Positions 46,724-57,499 of a stretch of DNA of 64,000 bases are shown in pieces. Numbering within the stretch: position 1 is the first letter of the stretch; the number at the start of each line of letters is the position of its first letter. The stretch is from Pestalotiopsis fici W106-1 (taxonomy: Eukaryota > Ascomycota > Sordariomycetes > Amphisphaeriales > Sporocadaceae). The notes beneath the pieces are model-generated. The model was not told where the DNA came from. It saw only the letters and a list, made by a program, of their open reading frames with translations, and searched no databases. Position numbers and translations under genes: made by a program. The stretch spans positions 1,418,834 to 1,482,833 of the forward strand of contig NW_006917101.1 of the NCBI RefSeq assembly GCF_000516985.1, read 5' to 3'.

Positions 46724-48390
46724 ATGAGAGTTGAGCAAGACAATCTTACTCGACTCTATCAGCCCATTTTGCTGGAGAAGGCATTGACCATCATTCACCA
46801 ACCATACCCGCAATTCACTGAAGATGGCCCAGCACTGCAGGAAGACCCCTTGCTGTCATCGCAACAAGCCTTTCAGGCTTTTGTCAACAAGTTGGCTCAA
46901 GCTTGTGACTCAAGACCAGGCGGCGATACTGTGACGGCAGTAACCATATTGCGTGATGCCGATAATTTTCCATGGTATGTTGTCGCATGCAACTTCCGGA
47001 GTAAGGAAGCGCTACAGGGTACGAAAGCCTTCCTCGATTCACTTCTTCGCATGATTCGAGACGAACAGGACATGGGACGAAGGCCTCTACTGAAGCAGAT
47101 CTTGTGGCAACTACTGAGCTTCAGCTTCCCCAGGGTCAAGTTATACTTGAACAATCTGGTACGTTGCTTGACCGAATGTCTGGAGAAGTGCACGTTGGAA
47201 CAACCTCCGGAAGTCGGAAGCTCAGGCAAGTCATCATATCTAAAAGTAAATTCTGGTCGAGGCTGATGATTGCAAAGTCCCAAATATTGCAATGCAGCTT
47301 TCACACTTGAGAGAAAGGGCGATGTTTCCACGAGACATCACCAACCGCAATGCAAAAGCAAAATGTGAGTACATACAAGGGCATGACAAACCATTTGTTC
47401 TAGCCACTCATTCGAATAGTTCTGAGTGACTGTGAAACTTGTATCAACGTGATACATGGGGCTAGAGGGAAAGAAGTTGACGAGGCTATCCGAAGCCAAT
47501 CAAGGGACAATGAGATGGAGATTGCGCAAGTTTGGCATGAGCTTCGCCATTACCTCGGACGATTGCTATCCTATCGGCAGGCAGCCGAGATTCTTCTTGG
47601 CGCCTTTGACCGCTGGCCATCACTATTCAGAGACTTCACAATTGACACAATTCCATCCAATGGGAGGGCTAGTAGGCCGTTGCCAAAGTCGAAGCTAACG
47701 GCCGAAGAGATCATCGTCAACATGTCAGAAAATGCTTCCGAGGCCAAGACCTATCTTCAGCAAGCCTACGACTTGCAGAACATGGCTCTGGATGAAAGAA
47801 TCCAGCAGCAAGTCGAGAAGTCATTTCGGCCCGTGCTTCATGCAGAAGTAGCTCTCCACGAACATCTCTTGCGTGTCGGTATTGAACATCCGGAAAGATA
47901 CTGGAATAACAACAAATACATTGGATCCAGTAAACCAACTTGTAGGTTGTGTTCTTACTATTTCTTCACTCACCGGGACAAAGTTGCGGTTCGGGCTGGT
48001 CATGACAATTTGTACGCAAATTGGCAATTCCCGCCCGCTCCGGAACAAGAAGGTCGGATGGGTCTCCAAGCCAACCTGGAACTATTGGGGATCATTACAG
48101 TGCTGGTTCGAAATGACGCGAAGCGTACATTGGATGAGAGACGACCAAGGGGGAAGAGACATGACTCAAACACGGCGTCCTCAATGCCGGCCTACTTCGA
48201 CCTCGGGAGTCATGGAACATCATCACAGACGAGTAACTCTCGCCGACCGGACAGGGATAAAGGTCTACAGCGAAAGGATGGTAGTGGTGCATACAAAGGA
48301 GATGACTGGGATTCATACGAGTTGATCGCCAGCGGAGGGGATGATGAGCCAGGAAACGATGGCGCCTCTATCTCGGGGGAGAGGTATTGA
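46724..48390 (+). CDS. OTT_1508-like nucleic-acid deaminase family protein, 519 aa
   Basis: Exons 46724-47225, 47278-47364 and 47420-48390 sum to 1560 nt. Intron 1 is best read as a GC-AG intron (donor AG/GCAAGT); no GT donor keeps the frame. The deaminase zinc site is visible: HAEVALHEHLL (His337, Glu339) and, 34 residues later, KPTCRLCSYYF (Cys371, Cys374). This matches the HxE...CxxC layout of the OTT_1508-like clade, which is expanded in fungi. The N-terminal part (CDSRPGGDTVTAVTIL) is the usual companion region. The C-terminal tail is disordered, rich in Ser, Arg, Gly and Asp. Clade members are proposed to edit or mutate nucleic acids in conflict; the substrate here is unknown. Confidence 0.8.
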
Positions 48391-50377
48391 GGGCATCAAT
48401 AATGGCTCTAAGATCGGGTCTAGTATTGTACCAACATGGTAGATTTAGCAATGAACATTGTGGTCAACCATCAAACAGCTGTTGTGACATGACTGAAGCA
48501 TGCTCAATACAGAACAGTCTCCGTTGACCCACGGCGATGCTGGCAACGTCAAATCCTTTTGATCTGATGTGTTTGCAAAAGTACCGTCCGGGCTGCAAGA
48601 ATCGTCAGGACTCTCATCGTCTTTACCCTGGAGAATTGCCACTAGAAGACAATGGGATATGACAAATTGATGAATACAGGAGTCTCAACGGAGATCAATC
48701 CTACCGTCCAATAAGAATTACTTGGATCATCGCCTTCTCCGTAAGTGGTGATAAAGAGGGACCAGTACCAGGCCACTTTCTATTGAATGCCAAAACTTGT
48801 TTTCAATAGACGAGCGATCGCTGAGCTCATGTTCCAATACTTCAATAAGATATCCATGCTAGTCTTCGAGGCTTTCACCGGCCCTTTTCAGTATTAGTGC
48901 AGAATAGGTTTACTATCGCGAGTCTTTTCGACTTCAGTGTCAGAGTTGTCTTGCAGTAGAGTGAAGGGTTGAAGTATAGGGGTGTATTGGTGACGAAACT
49001 GAACTCTGACCTGCTAGAAGTAAGAGGCGGGAGCCCCTACTTATAGCCGGTCAACTGCTAATAACTCTAAAAGCAGGGCTGACTAGCTGGTCTCCTTTTA
49101 GCACCTGACATTCAGTTTCCGGTAATATAGGACTCATGCTGGCCAGGGCTAGGCATGAGCAGTTGGTAAGTGCCTGGATGACGGCGTGTTTCTACCTCTG
49201 CCAAGACCTCTGTGTTACATCTGTTGGAACTTTGGTCCATAAATACGCACAAATTGTTGTGATTGGGCTGCTGAATGAGGCTCCACCAGTTTGAAAGAGA
49301 GCAGCAATCCGTCAGCTTCCGGAGTACAGGAGCTGACGCACATATGATAGAAGTTCTCTTTTCGTACAATGCATTGGGGCTTTCATCTTTTTCAGAAAAA
49401 AAGCCCTAGAATGAGAGTATCGAAACGAATCTTCTAGATCTTGTAATCCCGATGCTAACTCACTAGCCACATGTTTTTGACGCCTAACATGCCATATCAC
49501 TCACATCAAATTTCGAACATGTACAAACACATCACAATTTATTGTAACGAATTAGAGCATCTAGCAATGTCGTCCGTTGAGTAAAGAGCATGACCACTGC
49601 CGCCACGCGGATGTTCTGAATCGGCTTATAATATTATTGTGTAACATGTAACTCTTTGACGGCATGCTCGGAACTCATCTGGGAATCTTTTGAGCTTCGA
49701 AGTTGGCGCAAAGTGGATCGGAAATCATTGGCAAACTGAATTCTACAAGAATTCTCCTCACGGGTCTGATCAGGTAAGCAGCCACCGAATGATTTCAAAA
49801 CACGTCCCGTCCCGTCTCTCACCCTCAGCTGATTGTCGATCTTGACTACTTTTGACTTGTTCCCGACTTTTATGTCCGGAGTGTATTGCCAATGTCTTAT
49901 TTCCTGAGAGTTGAGAATCTTCAGGTTACACAACAGATGTTGTGATCGTATAATCATTTCCAGGTTCCACAATCCAAGTCTGGGTTCGCGTAATCCAGCG
50001 TGTCAACGAAGACCAATAAGCTTATATCACACCGGTGGTTGAGATGTACCATTTACCATAAGTAGAAATATATGAGAGTAATTAGAAACACGACGATTCA
50101 CACATCATGGAATGTGGGGTGGCGTTTATGGGCAATATCTCAATTGGGCCCGCGTCTACTGTACAAATCGTAAGACCTGCTCAATGTGTCCAAGAATGCT
50201 GTCCTGGCGGGCCCAACCGCTGCCTCAATACTCCGTGGCCTAGTGCTGACTTGAAAACAGAGACTCTATCTGTTCTAGGGCGAAATGTTGCAAAGGAAGT
50301 TGCAGAGCACAACATTAGAGTGACAGTAGCTCAAGAAGTACACCCAAGCAAAGCTGTTTGGGCGCACCACAAAAAGC
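48391..50377. other. Intergenic region
   Basis: About 2 kb. A 94-codon ATG frame at 50107-50391 contains a segment vaguely like the C-terminal helix of short-chain dehydrogenases, but it overlaps the promoter of the next gene and is not supported. Otherwise nothing recognisable. Confidence 0.45.
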
Positions 50378-50385
50378 TATATAAA
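50378..50385 (+). promoter_or_regulatory. TATA box of the small secreted protein gene
   Basis: TATATAAA lies 134-141 bases before the ATG at 50519 and is followed by a C/A-rich leader. Confidence 0.5.
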
Positions 50386-50518
50386 CCGTGAAACCTGCTG
50401 CTCCAAGTTTCGAAAAGAATATTCAGATAGCATCAACCTCCAGCAGCCTTCTCATTCGGACAAAATATCCAGACCCAGCTTCCAAGAAACCCCTAAAAAG
50501 GAAAACCTTCTAGCCAAA

Positions 50519-50841
50519 ATGCAGTTCTCCACCTCCACTGTTCTCGCCCTCTTCGCCGCCGCCGGCGCTCTTGCCCTGCCTGAGGCCCAGACCCAGAACG
50601 CTGAGCGATGCGTTGCTAACCTGCCCAACTGCGCTGGCTCCTCCCACATCGGTGGTGACAAGTGCCGCTGTTCGGGCCAAGTCGCCCCTTGCGGCAACTG
50701 GAAGTGTGGCTGGGACGGACCTCACTCCATCGTACGCACTTGAATAGAAAATCTTTAAGACGTTTTGGATACCAGCATGCTAATAATACTCTGTAGCTGA
50801 ACTGCGGCTCCCATGGAAGCGGTTGCCACTGGATCAACTAA
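50519..50841 (+). CDS. Small secreted eight-cysteine protein (candidate effector), 85 aa
   Basis: Exons 50519-50731 and 50797-50841 sum to 258 nt. The signal peptide (MQFSTSTVLALFAAAGALA) is cleaved about residue 19, leaving a mature chain of about 65 residues with eight cysteines (ERC, PNC, DKCRC, APC, WKC, LNC, GCHW). It is also rich in Gly, His and Trp. An even cysteine number in so small a secreted chain implies four disulfides. The last two cysteines come from the short second exon, which supports the splice. Codons are clean and C-ending, as in highly expressed fungal genes. It resembles secreted effectors or antimicrobial proteins in outline only; no family is recognised. Confidence 0.8.
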
Positions 50842-51476
50842 GCAATGAGATTTCATCTACATTGTTGCCTTCCAAATGGAGAGTCTCCGTACGTCATCTA
50901 CCGGGCCCCCTTTTAACGATTGTTATAGATCTGATAGCTAACGAAATCGCCGATCATAGCCGTTTGAAAAGAGACCAGACACGTAGTCCAGACTCTCCGT
51001 CTTCTTGAACCTTTCCAGAACAAGAAGAAATAAATGGCATCATGGCAAAGAGGTTGTGGAGCAAATGGTCAAGTCCGAGAGTCGGCACGGGGACCCCTGC
51101 TCTGATTTCGCAGCTGGTGGTTGTTGTTTCTGCCCCCCTATTTACTTGCTTTCAGCACTTCATGTGCCAGTCACTCATTGAATACACTCCAAATTGCCTG
51201 GGCCCGGGCTCTAAATATGATTTGGCTTCCTTCAGTCTCCCTGTGATTGACAGTGATGTCCATTAAGAGACACTCATCAATGGACTTGCTGTGCTACGAT
51301 GGCAGCCAGATAAGTGATAGTTGAGTTTTGAATCTTTTTTGCAAGCTTTGGTGCCATGCTGCGGCCCTGAGATTTTCTGGTTTCTCCAGAGCTTGAAGAA
51401 AATTGGAGGCTGGGAATCGTTGGACTTTAAGTCTATTTCTCTTCGTGGCGTCGAGGCCTAGAGTCTATGGAAGAGT
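50842..51476. other. Convergent spacer
   Basis: About 630 bases of 3' sequence between convergent genes; nothing recognisable. Confidence 0.5.
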
Positions 51477-53376
51477 CTACCAGTACCGAGCGAAAACTCC
51501 CTGCGGCTGTGAAAATAGCCGCGCCAAAGCCGAGGCCCATGATTCCATGCCGGGGCCGGAAAGCTGAACCCGATCATCACCAGTCATCGTCCAACTTATT
51601 CCATGGTTAGAGTACAATTGCCTCAATTCGTTTGCATTCATGGTTTCCCCCATATGGGGCCATGCCCTTTGGCGGTAAAACCTCATCATGACGGTTTGAG
51701 CGCCCCATACGGATAGAAGCTGTGGATCGCTAGTCCAAGTTCCCAAGGCGGGGATTTCGATGGTTGCCAGTGGCCAAGGCTCCTCGGGGTCTCTTCCAAT
51801 CTGGTGACATATCATCAGATACATCGGGTTTGGAGGGAGTGTACTGTCGTTAGAATGGTCGATGTACAGGGCATACCAGAGGTGCCTGGCCGCAGCTTCA
51901 AGACACTGTTGTTTCTGAAAGCCGTATCTTTCGATGAGAGCCTCATTACTAATGCATGACATGAGCGCAAAAGCGGTGCCAGCCTCCCAGTGGCTCTGGC
52001 GCCGCTCGCAATCGCTTGCTCCCAACCATAGAGAAGCGCAAGCGTATTCCAAAGACTTGCCCAACAATGAGAGCATGTATGCCTCTGGGAGCATGCCCCT
52101 CTTTGAGGATTCAAACCGCCTACTTATCATCAAGTTGACAGCGTGCGAAAATGAGGACACCAAATGCATTATGATGGCCCTCATCGTGGCGGTTTGCTGA
52201 TGGGGTGGAAGGGAGCCGACTGTCGCAAGACCACTCCCTAGGCCATGCTCCAATATGCATGCACCGGTGTCAAAGTAGTACATGGCCTCGCTGTGGTCAG
52301 ACTCGCCGAGATGATACTCTCCCATCTTCTGAAACTCGAGACCAAACTCGAGGTAATCGACATCGCAACGAAGAGGCGATTGCATCTTGGAAACGAGAGC
52401 ATCTAGTGCATTGCTGCAGCCAGACGAGGAAGCTTGTGCGGCGTTGCGGATCGTGAACAAGCCTTTGATAATTCTCTCGAATGCACGGCTATGTTGAAAA
52501 AAGTCAGCTTATGTTATCTGGCAAGTATAATAGACATTGGAAGGGCAATCGAAGAGTTCCATTGTTGCTTGGCAAAGACTTGCCAAAAGAAGCCGGCGGA
52601 GCCGCGTGATGAAAGGCATGGGAATAGAAATTCCGAACATGACCAAATGAATGATGAGGGAGAGAAACATACCCAGAAATGCTAGTATCCTGAAGCACGT
52701 TGTTTCTGCAGGTGATATGGATACTATTTGAGCTCGCTGATTCACCTATGGCGTCGATGAGGTGAGGCCACTGAGACGACTGGTATGGAATCAATAACGA
52801 TAAGCCTCTAAAGTCGTGCTCGAGAAGCTTGTCTTTGGCCTTTATGCCAGAACTGTCACCCAGACACACGGTGATGACTGAAGATTCTTTGAGTCGACGA
52901 ACACTGTCCCGGGAGTAACCATATGTCGTGAATACCTGTGAAGGGTACCTTTTTCCATTTTCATCGCGACGGACTACCTCTCTCAATATACTTTGAAAGA
53001 GGCTAGGCGGTCCACAAAGTCGTACTTGGATCCAGATATTTCCATTTGCAAGCATTTCCCAAGCCTCTTTGCGGACTGTTCGGCTGACGCTGAGGATATT
53101 CAGTCCGGGAAAGGTCTTTTCACTAGGGTAATCCGAGCCAAGGTCGTTAAAATTCTGGCTGACAGTGACGACTTCTTTGTACACCTTGTCCCTAAGCTCT
53201 CTCGGGAGCTGGAGAAAGGGAAAGGGTGGCTTTCTCAAGGAAGAAGCGAGCACCTCAGGACACAAGGGAAACTCGCCAAAGTCTTCAATGCTGTTTTCCG
53301 CCCGTGATCTCCAGGTGGACAGTGCTGGATTGACTTCGGTAGCCGGGATAAAGACCGTCGATCCTCCGGCAGTCAT
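51477..53376 (-). CDS. 2EXR-domain-like protein with helical C-terminal region, about 571 aa
   Basis: Exons 53376-52673 and 52488-51477 sum to 1716 nt; the 184-nt intron is long for this window. The start is the ATG at 53376 (MTAGGSTVF); an ATG at 53436 is in frame and possible, and an upstream exon ending at a GTAAGC donor near 53456 could add residues. The segment FPFLQLPRELRDKVYKEV is the F-x-LP-x-ELR-x-x-(I/V)(W/Y) signature of the fungal 2EXR domain, an F-box-like N-terminal module. The C-terminal half is a Trp/Cys/Met-rich helical region (AFERIIKGLF onward) that I do not recognise. The function is unknown; 2EXR genes are common in accessory regions of ascomycetes. Confidence 0.65.
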
Positions 53377-54762
53377 CGAGATATCTTGCCATAAACCTGA
53401 AATCGTAAATGTTAGCAATTGTTTGAGGACTGTCATCTCAAGGTGGGCGGGCTTACCTGTTCGTACGAGCTTATGACGTGCGAAAGGTGGTTGCAATTGC
53501 TACTCGGCTTTGCGCTTTCTGCTGGGCGGCATCCATGCTGAAGCCATCATGGCGAGAAACTTTTCTTCAGTGTTCTTAGCAATTGGTGTGGACGATCGTG
53601 AGCCAGTTCTCGATGGAGGTCGATGGAAATGAAGGTGTCGGCGACCTTGTCCTGGGAAAGAGTAGGTGAATAAAGGTCTGAACAAAATCTTGACAGGAAC
53701 AAGAAAGGTGTTTTGATCCGTTTGCAGTGGTGTTCAACCCCTCACTGGCTTTTGAATCCAGACGGCTGCAAAATCCAAAGGCGGCCTGGGAAACGCGCCG
53801 CAAATTTTACAACCGTGAATGCTGTGCTGTGGTGGGTGACCAGCTCCAGAGGCCTGAACAGCAAACGGCGAAATTTTATCTCTGATTGCGTTTGATTCTA
53901 CCTGGCCGTGCCTTTCATTACTCACCTGCATAACTACAAAACAACACTTCCCAAGAGCTACGTCTATTACTTGTGTAATGCTAAGGGCTAAGGTACGCCT
54001 AACACGTTGAGAAGATTGCAGCAGCAAGCTGTGATGTTTGGCATTTTTCAGAGAGGAATAGCAGATTGAGCATGCCAGTATTTGGTGATCGTGCAACATT
54101 ATACAGTATAGTACTTGCAGTGAGGCCCGAGATTCCTTTCCTCTGCATAGTTAAATTGCATTGAAGGTATTCTAAGCATCCTGTCCTCCACGATCATCTT
54201 CCTCAGTAGCTTGTTTGGCAATTGATATGATAATTATTGAATTATCAAGTAGTCTTGAATGACTTACCATAGTGCGTTCCCCGGGGGAGTCTACATTGAT
54301 TTCGTGCTACAATGGACGTGCTGTAACTGGCTACGTATCTCGCTGCATTGATCATCAATATTGAGCCAAGACGTTCTTGTTCATCATGCATCATGCATAG
54401 GTAAGCATTGGAAAATCATGCGATCCCCTGCGCTACATTGGGCATGGAGAAACTCCGAATCACGACTCAAACACGCGGTAGCTACAGGGATGCGATGATG
54501 GCAATTCATTCTCTACTTGATCGGTGTTGAGTGGATGATATCGACCTAGTATAGCGCGACACGATATGCGCCTATTATAGTGCTTATTGGGTGCAATCTG
54601 GCCGCCACCGCTTGATAGCCAAACCCCGCCGCCAACGATGGAAGATGAAGGAAGGAAATGGATGAATACAGTCTTTAAACTTTTATTTATTCACCCTATA
54701 TCCACTCAAAACTTCCAAGCTTTAGAATAGATGAGCTCATCAAACTACAAACACAAGACAAA
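53377..54762. other. Intergenic region upstream of the racemase-like gene
   Basis: About 1.4 kb, AT-rich near 54660-54720. It may contain 5' exons of the 2EXR-like gene near 53456-53700. No other gene is supported. Confidence 0.45.
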
Positions 54763-55467
54763 ATGAAGACGATTGGCATCATTGGTGGGAGCACCGACAT
54801 TGCCACGGTCGAGTACTACAACTTGATCAACAAGCATGTCCGGGAAGAGCTAGGCGGGCTGCACACGGCCGAAATCATCATCAACTCCATGGACCTGGCC
54901 AACAGCGCGCACTACGTCAATCACGAGCTCTGGGACGAGGGCGCCGAGTACCTCCGCACCAAGGCCCAGAGTCTCGCGCGCGCCGGCGCCGACTTCATCA
55001 TTTGCGTCTCCAACACGTGGCACCGCGTCTCGGACCAGTTCATGGCCGGCGTCGCCGACACGGTGCCCCTGTTGCACATTGCCGAGCCCACGGCCGAGGC
55101 CATCAAGGGCAAGGGATTGCGCAAGGTTGCGCTCCTGGGGACGAAAGCGACCATGTCGTCGCCGTATCTGCCCGACTTATTTGCAAAGGACCACGGGCTG
55201 GAGATCATTGTCCCCACGGACAAGGACCAGGAATTAATCAACACTGTCATCTTTGCCGAGCTGTCCTATAACCAGTTCACCGATGCGTCCCGGAATGCAT
55301 ATCTCGAAATTATTGACGAGTTGGCGTCGCGTGGTGCTCAGGGTGTCATTCTAGGGTGCACGGAGATTGGGCTCTTGGTATCGCAGTCGGACCGCCCAGA
55401 CATTCCGATGTTTGATACTTTGCGATTACATGCCAAGGCCGCGGCAATGAAAGCCGTCCACGGCTAG
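54763..55467 (+). CDS. Asp/Glu racemase family protein, 234 aa
   Basis: Intronless, from ATG after an A-rich leader. The N-terminus has the family glycine motif (IGIIGGSTDIATVEYY). The second catalytic position is the canonical GCTE (Cys199). At the first, where aspartate and glutamate racemases have Cys in CNT.H, this protein has Ser83 in SNTWH. That parallels the E. coli YgeA type, in which Thr takes the place of the first Cys. It should be a cytosolic amino-acid racemase or a related isomerase; substrate and stereochemistry cannot be predicted. The gene reads GC-rich between AT-rich flanks and is compact and intronless, which together suggest bacterial origin. Confidence 0.85.
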   Translation: MKTIGIIGGSTDIATVEYYNLINKHVREELGGLHTAEIIINSMDLANSAHYVNHELWDEGAEYLRTKAQSLARAGADFIICVSNTWHRVSDQFMAGVADTVPLLHIAEPTAEAIKGKGLRKVALLGTKATMSSPYLPDLFAKDHGLEIIVPTDKDQELINTVIFAELSYNQFTDASRNAYLEIIDELASRGAQGVILGCTEIGLLVSQSDRPDIPMFDTLRLHAKAAAMKAVHG

Positions 55468-55906
55468 CAAGAAGAGTTTCAATTAATCTTAAATAATATA
55501 CTTTTTCTTCTCAGGTGTCTAAGCGAAATGCAATGAAAGTGCTGTATCACAAGGGGTTGACCACAGGATTTTAGTATTTGTCAACCATCGTCAACGAACC
55601 TTGATTCATTGTCGATCAATTAAAAGCCAGCCTCGCAACCTTACTCGAAATGAGAAGATCATTGGGCGAGAAAGAATATGCATCTCATGCGAATTTCCTG
55701 TCATCAACATTACACAGTGCCAGGCCTTCGTGGGCCGACATCGACCACGATACTCGCGCCAGTGACAGTGGGATCCTTTCCTGGGTCGTACTTATCGATG
55801 CCGTCAAGAGGAGCGTACTTTTCGCAAAGGTAGCACATGTGGTTGTAGGCTCTAAATTTTGTTTAGCGGACATTGCCATGAACTGGAATCCAACGGGAGC
55901 CCTGGC
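55468..55906. other. Convergent spacer
   Basis: About 440 bases of 3' flank between convergent genes; no structure seen. Confidence 0.5.
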
Positions 55907-57049
55907 TTACGTGCGTCTAAGAACAGAATTCGGATGTCCGGCGGACCAGTTTAGATTTCCTTTGAGGCAGTACAGGCGGTTGCGATCATCAAATTCCTCA
56001 CGGGGCTCTGCAGCAGGGTACTGGCGAAGATACTGCTCCAGGTAGACTTTTGAACGAAGGTGGGAGCAGAATTCGTTCCTCCAGTGGCCCAGATCCATTT
56101 CGTTGTGCGCATAGTAGGACCCAACATCGTACATGATCAGGCGGCCTGTTTTCTTATCGACCCCCAAGTTGGGCTCCCAAAGATCACCGTGTAGGAGGCT
56201 GGGTTTGATTGGTTTACCGTCTTGCTTGAGGTCACCAAGCAACCGTGGCACGACGAAGTCAAGGACCTGCTTGGTAGCCCGCTCCATCTCAGGCCAAGGA
56301 CCATTGGCTTCGGTATCAAGCTTGGAAACTCCCAACAGAAGTTTACAGAAGAACTTGGGCCAGCTGTCTTCCCAGTCCACAGTGTGAGGCATTCTGCCGT
56401 CACAGGTGGTGACGTGGAATCCAAACTTGCCCGTGGGCGATCGACTAGTTTTGTGCAACTCTGCTACTTGTCGAGCAAGTTCAGTTGGGTCCGGAACAGT
56501 AGTTGTATCCATTTCAATAAAGTCAGAGAGGTAGTAATAAGTGACTGGCGACTCGACTTTGAACTGGCCAAAGGCACGTGGCTGCGGAATAAGATCGGGC
56601 ATGAGTCTGACCACTTCCCTGGCAGACTCATACTCACCTTGCAGCATGACTCCCCCGTGGTTTCCGTATGATATCTGCGCCGATATTAATCAAGTGTACT
56701 ATTTTTGAAACAATACAATCTTCACCTTCAAGAAGAAGGGTTTCTCAGAGCCATCCGATCGCTTGGTCGTGACCTTGGCTGTATGTGTCCAAGCACTTCT
56801 CCCATAATTTTCGACAGAGATAAATGTGTATCTCTTTGGTAATACTACACATATAAACATGGTCAATTTTGTTTCCAGTATAACAGCCCATCAGTTCGAA
56901 TTTAGGGGATCTGATGGCGGCCAACCTTCTGTTAAAACTTCATCCGTTAGAAAGCCTTCTTCAGTGAGGTCCAGCACATTTTTGATGGCGATAGGGGGGT
57001 CGTCAAACACCACGGCAGTGGGCGAAGCTGAAATCCCAGCTGACACCAT
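55907..57049 (-). CDS. Fructosamine/ketosamine-3-kinase-like protein, 336 aa
   Basis: Exons 57049-56926, 56844-56726 and 56674-55907 sum to 1011 nt. The joins give TEVLPKRYTFISVENYGRSAW and FFLKISYGNHGG, the expected nucleotide-binding strand of this kinase fold. The catalytic loop is LLHGDLWEPNLG, and the metal-binding block is MYDVGSYYAHNEMDLG, where many members read YDPA.YYGHREMDLA. FN3K-like enzymes phosphorylate glycated amines on proteins or small molecules, which leads to deglycation. Many fungi have several copies. The first intron's donor (GTTGGC) is weak, so the first exon (MVSAGISASP start) is the least certain part. Confidence 0.85.
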
Positions 57050-57499
57050 TTTGCTCTTGTCGGAATTAGAACTAAGAAGAACATTGCAATGATAGAGAAT
57101 AGACAAACTTGACAATCAGCATACAGGATTATGGAGGGGTCATGTAGAGACAGGGAGCTGCCCGGAATTGCGGGTACTGGACTCCCTTATCATGTTCACA
57201 TGTCCTAACGTCTGGCCATTGATTCGTTAAGCGCTCCGATAAAATGCACGAGAGATGTTGGTCGGTGTTCTGGTGTTGTTGCATCCCATCATGCATTCCA
57301 GATATAAGTGGGGATGTTTCTGGCAGTTGCGTGAGCATCCAAGAATAACGGGTTGCCAAATATGATGTCGTATTTATACTCATCCATCATGTCTCATCAA
57401 CCGATAGTTTTGCTATCTATCCGCATTCATTTGTCTCCATCTCTTCTATGAGGACTCTGGGCACATGGTTCTACTCTAATTCCCTTGGTCAGTCCTAGT
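57050..57499. other. Spacer between kinase-like gene and SKI2
   Basis: 450 bases: promoter side of the kinase-like gene and 3' flank of SKI2; nothing else seen. Confidence 0.5.

Noticed and set aside
50107..50391. A 94-codon ATG frame with a segment like the end of short-chain dehydrogenases
   Set aside because: It has no NAD-binding or YxxxK motif, overlaps the promoter of the secreted-protein gene, and the likeness is weak.
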